64,000 bases of DNA, from assembly GCF_003584685.1 (NCBI RefSeq), contig NZ_AP018549.1:310001-374000 (forward strand). The letters are read 5' to 3'. Positions 34,564 to 44,628 of the stretch are shown here, one piece after another (the stretch's first letter is position 1; each line of letters starts with the position of its first letter). The stretch is from Lactobacillus paragasseri. GTDB lineage: Bacteria > Bacillota > Bacilli > Lactobacillales > Lactobacillaceae. The position numbers and the translations under genes were made by a program. The notes beneath the pieces are model-generated. The model worked only from the letters and a program-made list of their open reading frames with translations. It was not told where the DNA came from and did no database searches.

Positions 34564-35004
34564 ATGAAGCTTAATGAATTAAAACCAAATGAAGGTTCAC
34601 GTCGCAACAGAAAGCGTGTTGGTCGTGGTACTTCTAGTGGTTACGGTAAAACTGCTGGTCGTGGTCAAAAGGGTCAATTAGCTCGTACTGGCGGTAAAAC
34701 ACGTTTAGGTTTCGAAGGTGGTCAAATGCCATTATTCAGAAGAATGCCTAAGCGTGGTTTCAAGAACGTTAACCGCAAAGAATACGCTATTATTAATTTA
34801 AATGATTTAAATAGATTTGATGATGGTAGCGAAGTAACTATCGATACATTAAAATCATCAGGTTTAGTTAAAAAAGAACTTGCAGGAGTTAAGTTGTTAG
34901 CTAACGGTGAATTAAAGGTTAAGTTGACTGTAAAAGTTAATAAAGCCTCAGAAGCTGCTAAAAAAGCTGTTGAAGCTGCTGGCGGAACTGTTGAGGTGAT
35001 CTAA
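34564..35004 (+). CDS. rplO: Ribosomal protein L15
   Basis: 146 residues. Gly/Arg-rich N-terminal extension ([19 protein letters not shown]) that penetrates the 50S core, then a globular domain. The final base of its stop codon is the A of the secY ATG, so the two genes are coupled. Confidence 0.98.
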   Translation: MKLNELKPNEGSRRNRKRVGRGTSSGYGKTAGRGQKGQLARTGGKTRLGFEGGQMPLFRRMPKRGFKNVNRKEYAIINLNDLNRFDDGSEVTIDTLKSSGLVKKELAGVKLLANGELKVKLTVKVNKASEAAKKAVEAAGGTVEVI

Positions 35005-36299
35005 TGTTCTCGACCTTGAAGAACGCCTTTAAGGATAAAGATATTAGATCTAAAATCTTTTTTACACTCTTTATCCTGTTGCTTTATCGAATCGGAGCTA
35101 ATATAACAGTTCCGGGAGTTAATGCAAAAGCTATTACACGGGTTGCACAAACTGGTTTAGTCCCAATGTTGGATACAGTCAGTGGTGGTGGATTAGATAC
35201 ATATTCAATCTTTTCTCTAGGTGTTTCACCTTATATTACTGCTCAAATTGTTATTCAATTACTCCAAATGGATATTGTTCCTAAGTTAGTTGAGTGGGGA
35301 AAGCAAGGAGAAGTTGGAAGACGAAAGACAAACCAAGTAACACGCTATCTTACTTTAGTAGTTGCTTTTGTTCAAAGTCTTGGAATTACTCTTGGCTTTA
35401 ACGTTTTAACCGAAATGGGTTTAGTTAAAACGCAAACTCCTCAAACCTATATTGAGATTGCCATTATTATGACGGCTGGGACTATGCTTTTGACCTGGCT
35501 GGGTGATGAAATTACTGATAAAGGTTTAGGAAATGGTGTATCTGTAATTATTTTTGCAGGTATTATTGCCCGTCTTCCTAATGGAATTTATCAACTATTT
35601 AAAGATTTCATTATTAATAATAGTGCTAGCGATCGTTGGCAGGGGATTTTGTTCTTCATCGCGATCATTATTGCCATTTTACTAGTAACTCAATTTGTTA
35701 CATGGTTTCAACAGGCTGATTTGCGAGTACCTATCCAGTATACTCGTAGGGCAGCAACAAGTGGCTCCGAAAGTTTCCTACCTTTAAAGGTTAACGTCTC
35801 TGGAGTTATTCCAGTTATTTTTGCCAGTTCCTTTATTATTACACCAGCTACAATTTTGATGGCTTTTCAAAGATCTCATGGAAATGAACAATGGTTTAAG
35901 ATTTGTAATCAAATATTTAGTTTACAAACTACACCAGGTGCATTAATTTATACACTTTTGATTATTTTGTTCACTTTCTTCTATGCCTTTGTTCAAGTAA
36001 ATCCAGAAAAGTTGGCTGAGAACTTGCAAAAGCAAGGAGCCTACATTCCTAGCGTTTGGCCAGGAAAAGATACACAAAAGTATGTATCTAAAATTTTAAT
36101 TAGATTATCAACAGTAGGTGCGGTATTTTTAGGACTTGTTGCCTTGCTGCCGCAGCTTGCTACAAATATTTTTGGTTTACCAAGTTCAATTGGACTTGGC
36201 GGAACAAGTCTTTTAATCGTTATTGGTGTTGTTTTAGAGTTAGCCCGTCAAGTTGATGGACTACTAATGAAGCGCGAATACGTTGGATTTATTAGATAG
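35004..36299 (+). CDS. secY: Protein translocase channel subunit SecY
   Basis: 431 residues with ten membrane helices. Plug-region sequence near [22 protein letters not shown], the cytosolic loop [27 protein letters not shown] (SecA-binding side) and the C-terminal [12 protein letters not shown] are present. It forms the Sec channel with SecE and SecG. It overlaps rplO by one base and is followed by adk. Confidence 0.98.
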   Translation: MFSTLKNAFKDKDIRSKIFFTLFILLLYRIGANITVPGVNAKAITRVAQTGLVPMLDTVSGGGLDTYSIFSLGVSPYITAQIVIQLLQMDIVPKLVEWGKQGEVGRRKTNQVTRYLTLVVAFVQSLGITLGFNVLTEMGLVKTQTPQTYIEIAIIMTAGTMLLTWLGDEITDKGLGNGVSVIIFAGIIARLPNGIYQLFKDFIINNSASDRWQGILFFIAIIIAILLVTQFVTWFQQADLRVPIQYTRRAATSGSESFLPLKVNVSGVIPVIFASSFIITPATILMAFQRSHGNEQWFKICNQIFSLQTTPGALIYTLLIILFTFFYAFVQVNPEKLAENLQKQGAYIPSVWPGKDTQKYVSKILIRLSTVGAVFLGLVALLPQLATNIFGLPSSIGLGGTSLLIVIGVVLELARQVDGLLMKREYVGFIR

Positions 36300-36310
36300 T
36301 AAGGATAAAA

Positions 36311-36964
36311 ATGATTAATTTAATTCTTTTAGGATTGCCTGGTGCAGGCAAAGGAACAGCTTCTGAAAGCATTGTAGATAAATATCACTTAGCACATATT
36401 TCTACAGGTGATATGTTCAGAGAAGCTATGGCTAATAAAACTCCAGTTGGTTTAGAAGCTAAAAGTTATATTGATAAAGGCGATTTAGTGCCAGACGAAG
36501 TTACTGCTAAGTTAGTTGAAGAACGTCTTAAGCAACCTGACACTAAGAATGGATTCATCTTAGATGGATTTCCAAGAACCACTGTTCAAGCTGAACTTCT
36601 TGAAGGTATAACTAAACGGTTAGAAAAGCCGTTAACTAATGTAATTGCAATTGATGTTGATGAAGATGTTTTAATCAAGCGCTTATCAGCACGCTACATT
36701 TGTAAAAATTGTGGTGCAACTTACAACAAGATTTCAAATCCAACTAAAGTAGAAGGTACTTGTGATCGTTGCGGAGGACATGAATTTTTCCAACGCGAGG
36801 ATGACAAGCCAGAAGTTGTTAAAAATCGCTTAGAAGTTAACAAGAAGATGAATACTCCTCTTCGTGATTTCTATGAAGAAAAAGGAATTCTTTCAACTGT
36901 TAACGGTGAACAAACTCCGGAAAAAGTATTTGAAGACATTGACAAAATCTTAAGTAAAGATTAG
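36311..36964 (+). CDS. adk: Adenylate kinase, zinc-lid type
   Basis: 217 residues. P-loop GLPGAGKGT (7-15), DGFPRT and RLSAR nucleotide-binding motifs, and a long LID carrying CKNC ... CDRC (four cysteines), which binds structural zinc as in Gram-positive enzymes. Converts AMP and ATP to two ADP. In B. subtilis map lies between adk and infA; it is absent here. Confidence 0.97.
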   Translation: MINLILLGLPGAGKGTASESIVDKYHLAHISTGDMFREAMANKTPVGLEAKSYIDKGDLVPDEVTAKLVEERLKQPDTKNGFILDGFPRTTVQAELLEGITKRLEKPLTNVIAIDVDEDVLIKRLSARYICKNCGATYNKISNPTKVEGTCDRCGGHEFFQREDDKPEVVKNRLEVNKKMNTPLRDFYEEKGILSTVNGEQTPEKVFEDIDKILSKD

Positions 36965-37037
36965 TCTCTTATTGTTTTTTTTACATTCCGTGTTATAATG
37001 CCTAAGTGTGACTATTTGTTCATGTGGAGGAACAATT

Positions 37038-37259
37038 TTGGCAAAAGAAGATGTCATCGAAGTTGAAGGTAAGGTAGTTGATACCTTACCTAATGCTATG
37101 TTTAAAGTTGAATTAGAAAATGGTGCAACAATTTTAGCTCACGTTTCTGGTAAAATTAGAATGCACTACATTAGAATTTTACCTGGTGATAGAGTAACAG
37201 TTGAATTATCACCATATGATTTAACCAAGGGTAGGATTACGTATCGTTTTATTAAGTAA
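37038..37259 (+). CDS. infA: Translation initiation factor IF-1
   Basis: 73 residues, one OB-fold ([18 protein letters not shown] ... [20 protein letters not shown]). TTG 37038 is the start, with GTGGAGG upstream; a longer in-frame ORF from 37008 would lie over the ribosome-binding site. IF-1 blocks the A site during initiation. Confidence 0.97.
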
Positions 37260-37273
37260 TTACGGAGGCAAAC

Positions 37274-37390
37274 ATGAAAGTTAGACCATCTGTTAAACCA
37301 ATGTGTGAACATTGCAAGATTATCAAAAGACATGGTCGTGTTATGGTGATTTGCTCTGCAAACCCTAAGCACAAACAACGTCAAGGTTAA
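37274..37390 (+). CDS. rpmJ: Ribosomal protein L36
   Basis: 38 residues, too short for most ORF calls. [20 protein letters not shown] followed by [18 protein letters not shown]. Three cysteines and one histidine (CEHC, C, H) form the zinc site. ACGGAGG upstream; in the standard place between infA and rpsM. Confidence 0.98.
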
Positions 37391-37423
37391 TAGTTATATA
37401 TTTTTATTAGGAGGTGCAATTTA

Positions 37424-37771
37424 ATGGCACGTATTGCTGGTGTTGACTTACCCAGAAATAAAAGAGTTGTAGTCGCATTAACTTATATCTATGGTATTGG
37501 TGAATCAACTGCAAAGAAGATTTGTAAAGATGCTGGTATTTCTGAAGATATTCGTACTAATGACTTGACCCCAGAAGATCAAGAAAAATTACGTAGCGAA
37601 GTAGATAAGTACCGTGTTGAAGGTGACCTTCGTCGTGAAGTTAGTCTTAACATTAAGCGTTTAGTTGAAATTGGTTCATACCGTGGTATTCGTCACCGTC
37701 GTGGATTGCCAGTTCGTGGACAAAATACCAAGAATAATGCTCGTACTCGTAAGGGTTCAAAGAGAAAATAA
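37424..37771 (+). CDS. rpsM: Ribosomal protein S13
   Basis: 115 residues with [25 protein letters not shown] and the C-terminal tail [19 protein letters not shown] that contacts P-site tRNA. Head protein bridging to L5. TAGGAGGTG upstream. Confidence 0.98.
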   Translation: MARIAGVDLPRNKRVVVALTYIYGIGESTAKKICKDAGISEDIRTNDLTPEDQEKLRSEVDKYRVEGDLRREVSLNIKRLVEIGSYRGIRHRRGLPVRGQNTKNNARTRKGSKRK

Positions 37772-37795
37772 TTTATTAAATAGGAGGTTAAGTTA

Positions 37796-38185
37796 ATGGC
37801 TGCAAAGAAAACAGCACGTAAACGCCGTGTAAAGAAGCATGTTGAAAGCGGCGTTGCTCATATTCATTCTACGTTTAACAATACCTTGGTCATGATTACT
37901 GATGTACAAGGTAACGCAGTCGCATGGTCTTCCGCTGGTGCTTTAGGTTTCAAGGGTAGTCGTAAGTCTACACCATTTGCTGCTCAAATGGCCGCAGAAG
38001 CAGCTGCAAAGTCTGCAATGGATCAAGGCATGAAGCATGTTGAAGTTTCAGTTAAAGGACCAGGTGCAGGTCGTGAAGCTGCTATTAGAGCACTTCAAGC
38101 TGCAGGTCTTGAAATCACTGCTATTCGCGACGTTACTCCAGTGCCGCACAACGGTTCCAGACCACCAAAACGTCGTCGTGTCTAG
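37796..38185 (+). CDS. rpsK: Ribosomal protein S11
   Basis: 129 residues with [18 protein letters not shown] and the end [17 protein letters not shown]. Platform protein near the E site. TAGGAGG upstream; 45 bases before rpoA. Confidence 0.98.
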   Translation: MAAKKTARKRRVKKHVESGVAHIHSTFNNTLVMITDVQGNAVAWSSAGALGFKGSRKSTPFAAQMAAEAAAKSAMDQGMKHVEVSVKGPGAGREAAIRALQAAGLEITAIRDVTPVPHNGSRPPKRRRV

Positions 38186-38230
38186 TTTATTCCTGCGTGC
38201 AGGACATTACGTTTTGAAAGGGGCCCAGTA

Positions 38231-39169
38231 ATGATTGAATTTGAAAAACCAAATATTACCGTAGTAGACCAAGAGGAGGCATACGGTAAGTTTGTTGTCG
38301 AACCACTGGAACGCGGTTTCGGGACTACTTTAGGTAACTCACTCCGTCGAGTTTTACTTACTTCTATTCCAGGTACGGCACTTTCTTATATTCAGATTGA
38401 TGGTGTGTTACATGAATTTTCAACAATTCCTGGCGTTAGAGAAGACGTCACAAAAATTATTCTTAATTTGAAGAAACTAGAGTTAAAGTCACTCTCAGAT
38501 GAAGAAAAAATTGCCGAAATCGATGTAACTGGTCCAGCAATCGTAACTGCTGCTGACTTAAAGGTCGACTCTGATATTGAGGTCTTAAATCCAGATCAAT
38601 ATATTTGTAGTATTGCTGATGGTGGCCATTTGCATATGAACGTTGCGATCAAGAATGGTCGTGGTTATGTTCCCGCAAGTGAAAACAAGACTGATGACAT
38701 GCCTATTGGCGTCATCCCCGTTGATTCACTCTTTTCACCAATCAAAAAAGTTAACTACCAAGTTGAAAGTGCTCGTGTTGGTAAAAGAGACGATTATGAC
38801 AAATTAACTTTAGAAATTTGGACTGATGGTTCAATCACACCTAATGATGCCCTTAGTTTCGCTGCGAAGATTCTTGTAGAACACTTCAAAGTATTTATGT
38901 CTACTGATATGGATGCGCAGTTTGATGATGTAATGGTAGAAAAAGAGGACGATAAGAATGAGAAAAAGCTTGAGATGACGATCGAAGAGCTTGACTTATC
39001 TGTTCGTTCATATAACTGCTTGAAACGTGCAGGAATTAATACTGTTCAAGAATTAACTGATAAATCTGAAGCAGATATGATGCGCGTACGTAACTTAGGA
39101 CGTAAGTCATTAGAAGAAGTAAAGAATAAACTTGCCGAACTTGGTCTATCACTTCGTCAAGATGACTAA
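38231..39169 (+). CDS. rpoA: RNA polymerase subunit alpha
   Basis: 312 residues. N-terminal dimerisation and assembly domain ([21 protein letters not shown]), a linker near 225-245, and the C-terminal domain with [21 protein letters not shown] and [15 protein letters not shown], which contacts UP elements and activators. Located in the alpha operon between rpsK and rplQ. Confidence 0.98.
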   Translation: MIEFEKPNITVVDQEEAYGKFVVEPLERGFGTTLGNSLRRVLLTSIPGTALSYIQIDGVLHEFSTIPGVREDVTKIILNLKKLELKSLSDEEKIAEIDVTGPAIVTAADLKVDSDIEVLNPDQYICSIADGGHLHMNVAIKNGRGYVPASENKTDDMPIGVIPVDSLFSPIKKVNYQVESARVGKRDDYDKLTLEIWTDGSITPNDALSFAAKILVEHFKVFMSTDMDAQFDDVMVEKEDDKNEKKLEMTIEELDLSVRSYNCLKRAGINTVQELTDKSEADMMRVRNLGRKSLEEVKNKLAELGLSLRQDD

Positions 39170-39195
39170 GTTGGAAAAATAAGGAGGGAAAACTC

Positions 39196-39579
39196 ATGGC
39201 ATACCGTAAATTAGGTCGCGATAGTGCACATAGAAAAGCAATGCTTAGAGAAATGACTACCCAATTGATCATGAACGAACGCATTGTTACTACTGAAACC
39301 CGTGCTAAAGAAATCCGTAAAACTACCGAAAAGATGATTACTTTGGGTAAACGCGGTGATTTAAGTGCTAGAAGAAAGGCTGCTGCTTTTGTTCGTAATG
39401 AAATTGCTGATATTCATGAAGAAAAAGATGCAGTTGTTGTAAAATCAGCACTTCAAAAACTTTTCAGTGACATTGCACCTCGTTACAAAGACCGTAATGG
39501 TGGTTACACTAGAATGTACAAGTTAGCTAACCCACGTAAGGGTGATGCTGCTCCAATGGTAATCATTGAATTAGTTTAA
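39196..39579 (+). CDS. rplQ: Ribosomal protein L17
   Basis: 127 residues with [18 protein letters not shown] and the end [15 protein letters not shown]. Located at the tunnel exit. Last gene of the S10-spc-alpha run; a terminator follows at 39672. Confidence 0.98.
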   Translation: MAYRKLGRDSAHRKAMLREMTTQLIMNERIVTTETRAKEIRKTTEKMITLGKRGDLSARRKAAAFVRNEIADIHEEKDAVVVKSALQKLFSDIAPRYKDRNGGYTRMYKLANPRKGDAAPMVIIELV

Positions 39580-39619
39580 TTGCGCAAAATATAATATTAT
39601 TTTATAAATCTTTCACAAA

Positions 39620-39703
39620 AGCGAGAATAAGCGTGATGATGGTGGCTTTTGCCTAGTCTAGCTTAGATGTTAAATCATCCCTCTTTGTGGATGATTTTTT
39701 TTT
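39620..39703 (+). terminator. superoperon terminator with an upstream hairpin
   Basis: AAATCATCC (39672-39680), loop CTCTTTGT, GGATGATTT (39689-39697) and a T-run to 39703. Just upstream, CAAAAGC and GCTTTTG (near 39617 and 39646) can pair, so the whole 39615-39703 segment may be a folded leader of the ecf genes as well as the rplQ terminator. Confidence 0.8.
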
Positions 39704-39758
39704 GCTCTTTTTTTATAATTGATACAATGACATATTTGAAAAAGAGAAAGTGATATTT

Positions 39759-40607
39759 ATGAAAGACAATATAGTAACCGTCGAGCATCTTTCTTTTACT
39801 TATAAAGACAGTGAGGAACCTGCAGTAAAAGATGTTAGTTTTTCAATTCCTAAAGGTACTTGGACCACTTTGGTTGGTCATAACGGAAGTGGAAAATCAA
39901 CTATTGCTCGTTTATTGAATGGTATTCTTTTACCAGATGATAATCCTAATACTTTGATCAATATCGATGGTATAACTCTAACTGAAAAAACTATGTGGGA
40001 TATTAGAGATCGTGTGGGAATTGTATTTCAAAATCCTGATAATCAGTTTGTGGGAGCTACGGTTGAAGATGATGTAGCTTTTGGTTTAGAGAACCGTCAA
40101 GTCCCTCGTACCAAAATGAAAAGCATTGTTCAGGATGTACTTAATCAAGTAGAAATGATAGCTTTTCAAGAAAGTGAACCCCAATATCTTTCTGGTGGTC
40201 AAAAGCAAAGAGTTGCTATTGCAGGAATTTTAGCAATTGGTCCGAAATTGATAATTCTAGATGAATCAACGAGTATGCTTGACCCAGCAGGAAAGTCAAA
40301 AATTCTTAGGCTTATAAAAAAATTACAAAAAGAAAATGAGCTAACAATATTTTCAATTACGCATGATATTAATGAAGCGGTGCACGCAGACCAGATTTTA
40401 GTTTTAAATAAAGGCAGCTTGCTGGCTAGCGGTTCGCCTGGAGATATATTTAAAGATGATTCTCTTATTAGAAGCGCGGGGTTAGATCTTCCTTTATTTT
40501 ATAAAATAAAAAATAAGCTAATAAATGAAGGAATAGGTATCCCGCAAGAAGTCAATACTGAGGAAAAGTTGGTGAACTATTTGTGTCAATTGAATTCAAA
40601 AATGTAG
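39759..40607 (+). CDS. ecfA1: ECF transporter ATPase EcfA1
   Basis: 282 residues. Walker A GHNGSGKST, signature LSGGQKQRVAIAG, Walker B LIILDEST, and the H-loop THD. One of two ATPases of the shared energising module of group II ECF vitamin transporters. ATG 39759 has AGAGAAAG at good spacing; GTG 39750 is an alternative. It overlaps ecfA2 by 25 bases. Confidence 0.95.
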   Translation: MKDNIVTVEHLSFTYKDSEEPAVKDVSFSIPKGTWTTLVGHNGSGKSTIARLLNGILLPDDNPNTLINIDGITLTEKTMWDIRDRVGIVFQNPDNQFVGATVEDDVAFGLENRQVPRTKMKSIVQDVLNQVEMIAFQESEPQYLSGGQKQRVAIAGILAIGPKLIILDESTSMLDPAGKSKILRLIKKLQKENELTIFSITHDINEAVHADQILVLNKGSLLASGSPGDIFKDDSLIRSAGLDLPLFYKIKNKLINEGIGIPQEVNTEEKLVNYLCQLNSKM

Positions 40608-41449
40608 ATTATATTTATGCGCCAGAAACTCCATTTCAGACTCAAGGATTAGCTGATATATCTTTTAAAATAAAAAGTGGCTCATTTGTTGCAATTGCTG
40701 GTCATACGGGAAGTGGTAAATCTACCTTAATGCAGCATTTTGATGGCTTATTATTGCCAAGTAGTGGAGCAGTTAATATTGATGATAAGACTATAACTTC
40801 TAACACTTCTAGCAAGTCTTTAAAAGAAATTAGAAAAAAAGTTGGTTTAGTATTCCAGTTTCCTGAAAGCCAATTGTTTGAAGAAACAGTTCTTAAAGAT
40901 GTCATGTTTGGACCGCTTAATTTTGGCTTTTCGGAGCAAAAGGCTAAAGAACAAGCTATTGAGTGGATAGAAAAAGTGGGTTTATCTGAGCAAGTTATGA
41001 ATAAATCTCCCTTCGAACTTTCTGGTGGACAGATGCGCCGAGTAGCAATTGCTGGCGTAATGGCTTATGAACCAGACATTTTATGTTTGGATGAACCAGC
41101 TGCTGGCTTAGATCCTGAAGGACAGAAGCAAATGTTTGATATATTTAAAAATTATCAACAGGAAGGACATACTGTCATTTTGATCTCGCATAATATGGAT
41201 GATATCAGTCAATATGCAGATGATATGCTGGTTCTTGAACATGGTCGTTTAATAAAGCATGCAAGTCCAAAGGAAGTTTTTTCTGATCCTAACTGGGTAA
41301 AGGAGCATTTTTTAGATGAGCCTGCTACTAGTAAATTTGCTAGAGAATTAGAAAAGGGTGGCTTTCAATTTTCAGAAATGCCTTTAACTATTGATTCTTT
41401 AGTAAATAAAATTGCGAATGAATTAAAGGCGAAAGGAGGAAATGAATGA
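40583..41449 (+). CDS. ecfA2: ECF transporter ATPase EcfA2
   Basis: 288 residues from GTG 40583. Walker A GHTGSGKST, signature ELSGGQMRRVAIAG, Walker B ILCLDEPAAGLDPEG and H-loop ISHN. Pairs with EcfA1. The C-terminal extension is typical of EcfA proteins. It overlaps ecfT by four bases. Confidence 0.95.
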   Translation: MSIEFKNVDYIYAPETPFQTQGLADISFKIKSGSFVAIAGHTGSGKSTLMQHFDGLLLPSSGAVNIDDKTITSNTSSKSLKEIRKKVGLVFQFPESQLFEETVLKDVMFGPLNFGFSEQKAKEQAIEWIEKVGLSEQVMNKSPFELSGGQMRRVAIAGVMAYEPDILCLDEPAAGLDPEGQKQMFDIFKNYQQEGHTVILISHNMDDISQYADDMLVLEHGRLIKHASPKEVFSDPNWVKEHFLDEPATSKFARELEKGGFQFSEMPLTIDSLVNKIANELKAKGGNE

Positions 41450-42243
41450 GTAAAATTATTATCGGTCGATATATTCCTGGGAATTCTGTCGTCTATAAGA
41501 TGGATCCAAGAGGGAAAATAATCGCTACTTTTTTGTTTATTGTCATTATCTTCCTAGCTAATAACTGGTTATCCTATCTCTTTCTATCTTTTTTTACTTT
41601 ACTTGCTGTTGGAGCAACTAAATTAAAACCAAAAGTATTTTGGGATGGAGTGAAGCCTTTAATTTGGCTGATCCTTTTTACATCAGTTTTACAGCTATTT
41701 TTTACTACTGGTGGAAAAATCTATTGGCATTGGGGAATTTTTAATGTTAGTGAATACGGCATTCAAAACTCTATTTTTATTTTTATTCGTTTTGTAATGA
41801 TTATTTTAATTTCTACCGTTCTCACTCTGACAACAACTTCATTAGAAATTGCAGATGGAATGGAATGGATTCTAAGACCTCTTGGCTACTTAAAAGTTCC
41901 TGTAGCCCAGATTGCACTTGTAATGTCGATAGCACTCCGTTTTGTACCGACTTTGTTAGATCAGGCTGTTAGAATTATGAACGCTCAGAGGGCACGTGGA
42001 GCAGATTTTAATAGTGGTGGATTAATTAAAAGAATTCATGCAATTATTCCAATTTTAATTCCTTTATTCATTAGTTCCTTAACAATTGCAATTGATTTAG
42101 CTACTGCAATGGAAGCTAGAGGCTATCGAGAAGGGACAAAAAGGACGCGCTATCGTGTTTTAAAATGGTCAAAGTATGATTGGATTAATCTGGGATATTT
42201 TGCCCTCTTGACGCTGATTTTATTACTTACAAGGACATATTAA
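41446..42243 (+). CDS. ecfT: ECF transporter transmembrane subunit EcfT
   Basis: 265 residues with about five to eight hydrophobic segments. The two coupling motifs AQRARGADF and MEARGYREG carry the Ala-Arg-Gly signature that contacts the ATPases. EcfT couples ATP hydrolysis to interchangeable substrate-binding S proteins encoded elsewhere; no S-component gene is adjacent. AAAGGAGG upstream. Confidence 0.95.
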   Translation: MSKIIIGRYIPGNSVVYKMDPRGKIIATFLFIVIIFLANNWLSYLFLSFFTLLAVGATKLKPKVFWDGVKPLIWLILFTSVLQLFFTTGGKIYWHWGIFNVSEYGIQNSIFIFIRFVMIILISTVLTLTTTSLEIADGMEWILRPLGYLKVPVAQIALVMSIALRFVPTLLDQAVRIMNAQRARGADFNSGGLIKRIHAIIPILIPLFISSLTIAIDLATAMEARGYREGTKRTRYRVLKWSKYDWINLGYFALLTLILLLTRTY

Positions 42244-42246
42244 ATA

Positions 42247-43038
42247 ATGACTACGAGATATAAGTTGACAATGGCATATGATGGACACCTTTTTCATGGC
42301 TTTCAAATTCAGCCTAAGGAGCGGACTGTGCAAGGCGTAATTGAAGAAGCACTAAAAAAGATGACCAAAGGAAAACGGGTAGTGGTGCATGGATCTGGAA
42401 GAACTGATGCTGGTGTTCATGCTAAAGGTCAAGTTATCCACTTTGACTATCCAGGAAAAGAAATTCCAGCTAAAAATATGATGCTTGCTCTAAATGCATT
42501 AATGCCAATTGATACAGTTTTTTTTGATAGTGAAATTGTTAATTCAGATTTTCATGTGCAATATTCTACTAAAGGAAAATGGTATCGCTATATTGTAGAT
42601 CAACATCGTTTTACTGATCCTTTTAACCGTTTTTATACGGGACATTATCCATATCCGTTAGATATTGATTTGATGCAGAAGGCTGCTAAAGACTTGATCG
42701 GAAAACATGATTTTACTAGTTTTGCAGCAAGTGGTGGACAAATTGTTGATAAGGTACGAACAATTTATTACGTAAATATCACTTCTGATCCAGATAATAA
42801 AAAAATTATTTTTGATTTTATTGGAAATGGATTTTTATATAACATGGTTAGAATTTTAGTTGGTACTTTACTGGAGATTGGTAATAAAAAACGTCCAGTT
42901 GATGATATACCGAGAGTTTTAGCAGCAAAAGATCGACAAGAAGTTCGCACAACAGCACCAGCAAGTGGATTATATTTGCAGCATGTTTTTTATGAAGAAG
43001 TTCCTAAAAAATATCGATTAGACCTTAAAAAAGATTGA
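42247..43038 (+). CDS. truA: tRNA pseudouridine(38-40) synthase TruA
   Basis: 263 residues. The catalytic aspartate lies in [28 protein letters not shown] and [19 protein letters not shown] are the other family motifs. Modifies the anticodon arm of several tRNAs. It lies 3 bases after ecfT, as in many Firmicutes. Confidence 0.96.
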   Translation: MTTRYKLTMAYDGHLFHGFQIQPKERTVQGVIEEALKKMTKGKRVVVHGSGRTDAGVHAKGQVIHFDYPGKEIPAKNMMLALNALMPIDTVFFDSEIVNSDFHVQYSTKGKWYRYIVDQHRFTDPFNRFYTGHYPYPLDIDLMQKAAKDLIGKHDFTSFAASGGQIVDKVRTIYYVNITSDPDNKKIIFDFIGNGFLYNMVRILVGTLLEIGNKKRPVDDIPRVLAAKDRQEVRTTAPASGLYLQHVFYEEVPKKYRLDLKKD

Positions 43039-43042
43039 CTTT

Positions 43043-43071
43043 TTGAGCAAAACGACGTAAATTAGTATACG
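43043..43071 (+). promoter_or_regulatory. rplM-rpsI promoter
   Basis: TTGAGC (43043-43048), 17-base spacer, TATACG (43066-43071), just after truA. Confidence 0.6.
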
Positions 43072-43077
43072 TATGTT

Positions 43078-43140
43078 TGTCCACGATAGGCCCCGGAAAC
43101 TTATTGTTTGTCAAACAGAAGAAAAACGGAGGAATTTAAA
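43078..43140 (+). promoter_or_regulatory. rplM leader (L13-leader-like)
   Basis: The untranslated RNA contains GTTTG (43074-43078) able to pair with CAAAC (43112-43116), enclosing the GC-rich segment GGCCCCGG. A conserved L13-binding leader precedes rplM in low-GC Gram-positives; equating this segment with it is inference from position. It ends at CGGAGG before the GTG start. Confidence 0.5.
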
Positions 43141-43584
43141 GTGCGTACTACCCCATTAGCTAAAACTAGTGATATTAAACGTAAGTGGTATGTTATCGAT
43201 GCGACTGATGTTTCACTTGGTCGTTTATCAACTGCTGTAGCATCAATTTTAAGAGGTAAGAATAAGCCTCAATATACACCAAATGTAGATACTGGTGATT
43301 ATGTTATTGTTGTTAACGCAGGTAAATTAAAGTTGACTGGTAAAAAGGCAACTGATAAGATCTACTACCACCACTCAGATTACCGTGGTGGTTTAAGAGC
43401 TACTCCTGCCGGTGAATTATTAGCTAAGAACCCAGTAAGATTAGTTGAATTATCTGTAAAGGGCATGTTGCCAAAGAATACTCTTGGTCACCAAGAATTC
43501 ATGAAGATGCATGTTTACGCTGGTGAAGACCACGAACACGCAGCACAAAAGCCTGAAAAATTAGACATCAACGAATTAATCTAG
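43141..43584 (+). CDS. rplM: Ribosomal protein L13
   Basis: 147 residues. GTG 43141 ([20 protein letters not shown]) is chosen because CGGAGG lies just upstream and it matches the family start; an in-frame start at 43108 would lie in the leader. [28 protein letters not shown] is conserved. Early 50S assembly protein. Forms an operon with rpsI. Confidence 0.97.
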   Translation: MRTTPLAKTSDIKRKWYVIDATDVSLGRLSTAVASILRGKNKPQYTPNVDTGDYVIVVNAGKLKLTGKKATDKIYYHHSDYRGGLRATPAGELLAKNPVRLVELSVKGMLPKNTLGHQEFMKMHVYAGEDHEHAAQKPEKLDINELI

Positions 43585-43597
43585 GAGGTTTTAAATA

Positions 43598-43993
43598 ATG
43601 GCACAACAAGCAGCTTACGCTGGAACTGGTCGTCGTAAAGATTCTGTTGCCCGCGTACGTTTAGTACCAGGTAACGGTCAAATTACCATTAACAAAGAAG
43701 ACGTAACTAAGTACATTCCATACCCTAACTTGGTTCAAGATATGAAGCAACCATTAGCATTAACTGAAACTGAAGGTCAATACAACGTTGAAGTTAATGT
43801 TAACGGTGGTGGTTTCTCAGGACAAGCTGGTGCAATTCGTTTAGGTATTGCACGTGCACTTCTTGAAGTTGACCCAGATTTCCGTGGTCCACTTAAGAAG
43901 GCTGGCATGTTAACTCGTGACCCAAGAATGAAGGAAAGAAAGAAGCCAGGTTTGAAGAAAGCCCGCAAAGCTTCACAATTCTCAAAGCGTTAA
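43598..43993 (+). CDS. rpsI: Ribosomal protein S9
   Basis: 131 residues, [21 protein letters not shown] and the tRNA-contacting C-terminal tail [11 protein letters not shown]. The final Lys-Arg reaches P-site tRNA. TAGGAGG upstream. Confidence 0.98.
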   Translation: MAQQAAYAGTGRRKDSVARVRLVPGNGQITINKEDVTKYIPYPNLVQDMKQPLALTETEGQYNVEVNVNGGGFSGQAGAIRLGIARALLEVDPDFRGPLKKAGMLTRDPRMKERKKPGLKKARKASQFSKR

Positions 43994-44015
43994 TATTTAT
44001 ATTACGTTTTTATCG

Positions 44016-44046
44016 AAAAGACATCTCGAAAGAGGTGTCTTTTTTT
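44016..44046 (+). terminator. rpsI terminator
   Basis: AAAAGACATCTC, GAAA tetraloop, GAGGTGTCTTTT with one G-T pair, followed by T's. Confidence 0.88.
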
Positions 44047-44116
44047 GTCAGGTGTAATTATTCAATATAAAAATATTATGTTTTTAGAGAGTTAAAACTA
44101 ATAATAGGGAATAATA

Positions 44117-44218
44117 ATGATTATATACACTAAATATAAATTTAATGGTGAAGTATTCTTTTCAAGATTTTTCAATTTTGAAGAGATAATGGATCGTAAA
44201 TATAGTTGCTTGGGATAA
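44117..44218 (+). CDS. Small ORF, possibly the 5' part of an interrupted gene
   Basis: 33 codons starting MIIYTKYKFNGEVFFSRF. It has no clear Shine-Dalgarno. The TAA at 44216-44218 is immediately followed, in the same frame, by the ATG of the next ORF, so a single codon change would fuse the two into a protein of about 136 residues. Function unknown. Confidence 0.45.
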   Translation: MIIYTKYKFNGEVFFSRFFNFEEIMDRKYSCLG

Positions 44219-44527
44219 ATGACTCGAGTGACTATAAAAGGTGGAAAGACTTATGAAGGTTTTGCTGATGAACCTTATTTGTCAGATAAAGGTAAATGTT
44301 TAACTTTAATATGGTATGATATCGATTATGGCACTTTAGGGTTAAGAAGTGGTAAAGTAACCACAATATTTATACCGTTAGACATAATTATTGGAATTGA
44401 GTCAATTTTACACAGTAATCCACGTTGGGGACATCCACCAATTAATGAATTTATTTTTAGTAGTGAGTTAAGATCAAAATTAATGGAATTGCATGAAAAA
44501 TATATGCAAAGTGAGAGAAAAAAGTAG
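44219..44527 (+). CDS. Conserved-looking hypothetical protein, 102 residues
   Basis: Starts MTRVTIKGGKTYEGFADEPY. The pattern of short beta strands with a GKxYEGFADE turn suggests a small beta-barrel (LSm/SH3-like), and a helical end (SSELRSKLMELHEKYMQSE) follows. I do not recognise the family. The only ribosome-binding candidate is a weak TTGGGA inside the previous ORF. It may be translated by coupling to that ORF, or both may be pieces of one gene split by an in-frame TAA. Confidence 0.6.
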   Translation: MTRVTIKGGKTYEGFADEPYLSDKGKCLTLIWYDIDYGTLGLRSGKVTTIFIPLDIIIGIESILHSNPRWGHPPINEFIFSSELRSKLMELHEKYMQSERKK

Positions 44528-44580
44528 TCTAATGAACTATACTTTTAAACTTCGCTTAAGAAATTGTGAAGGTTTTGAAC

Positions 44581-44586
44581 TATAAT
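44581..44586 (+). promoter_or_regulatory. -10 element before the NmrA-like gene
   Basis: TATAAT 43 bases upstream of the ATG. No -35 at standard spacing is convincing. Confidence 0.4.
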
Positions 44587-44628
44587 AATATAGACAAGTT
44601 ATCCTAAGAAAGGTTCTATATTGTTTAC

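Noticed and set aside
43060-43074. TATACGTATG near rplM as another SigH box
   Set aside because: Better explained as the -10 of a normally spaced SigA promoter (TTGAGC-17-TATACG).
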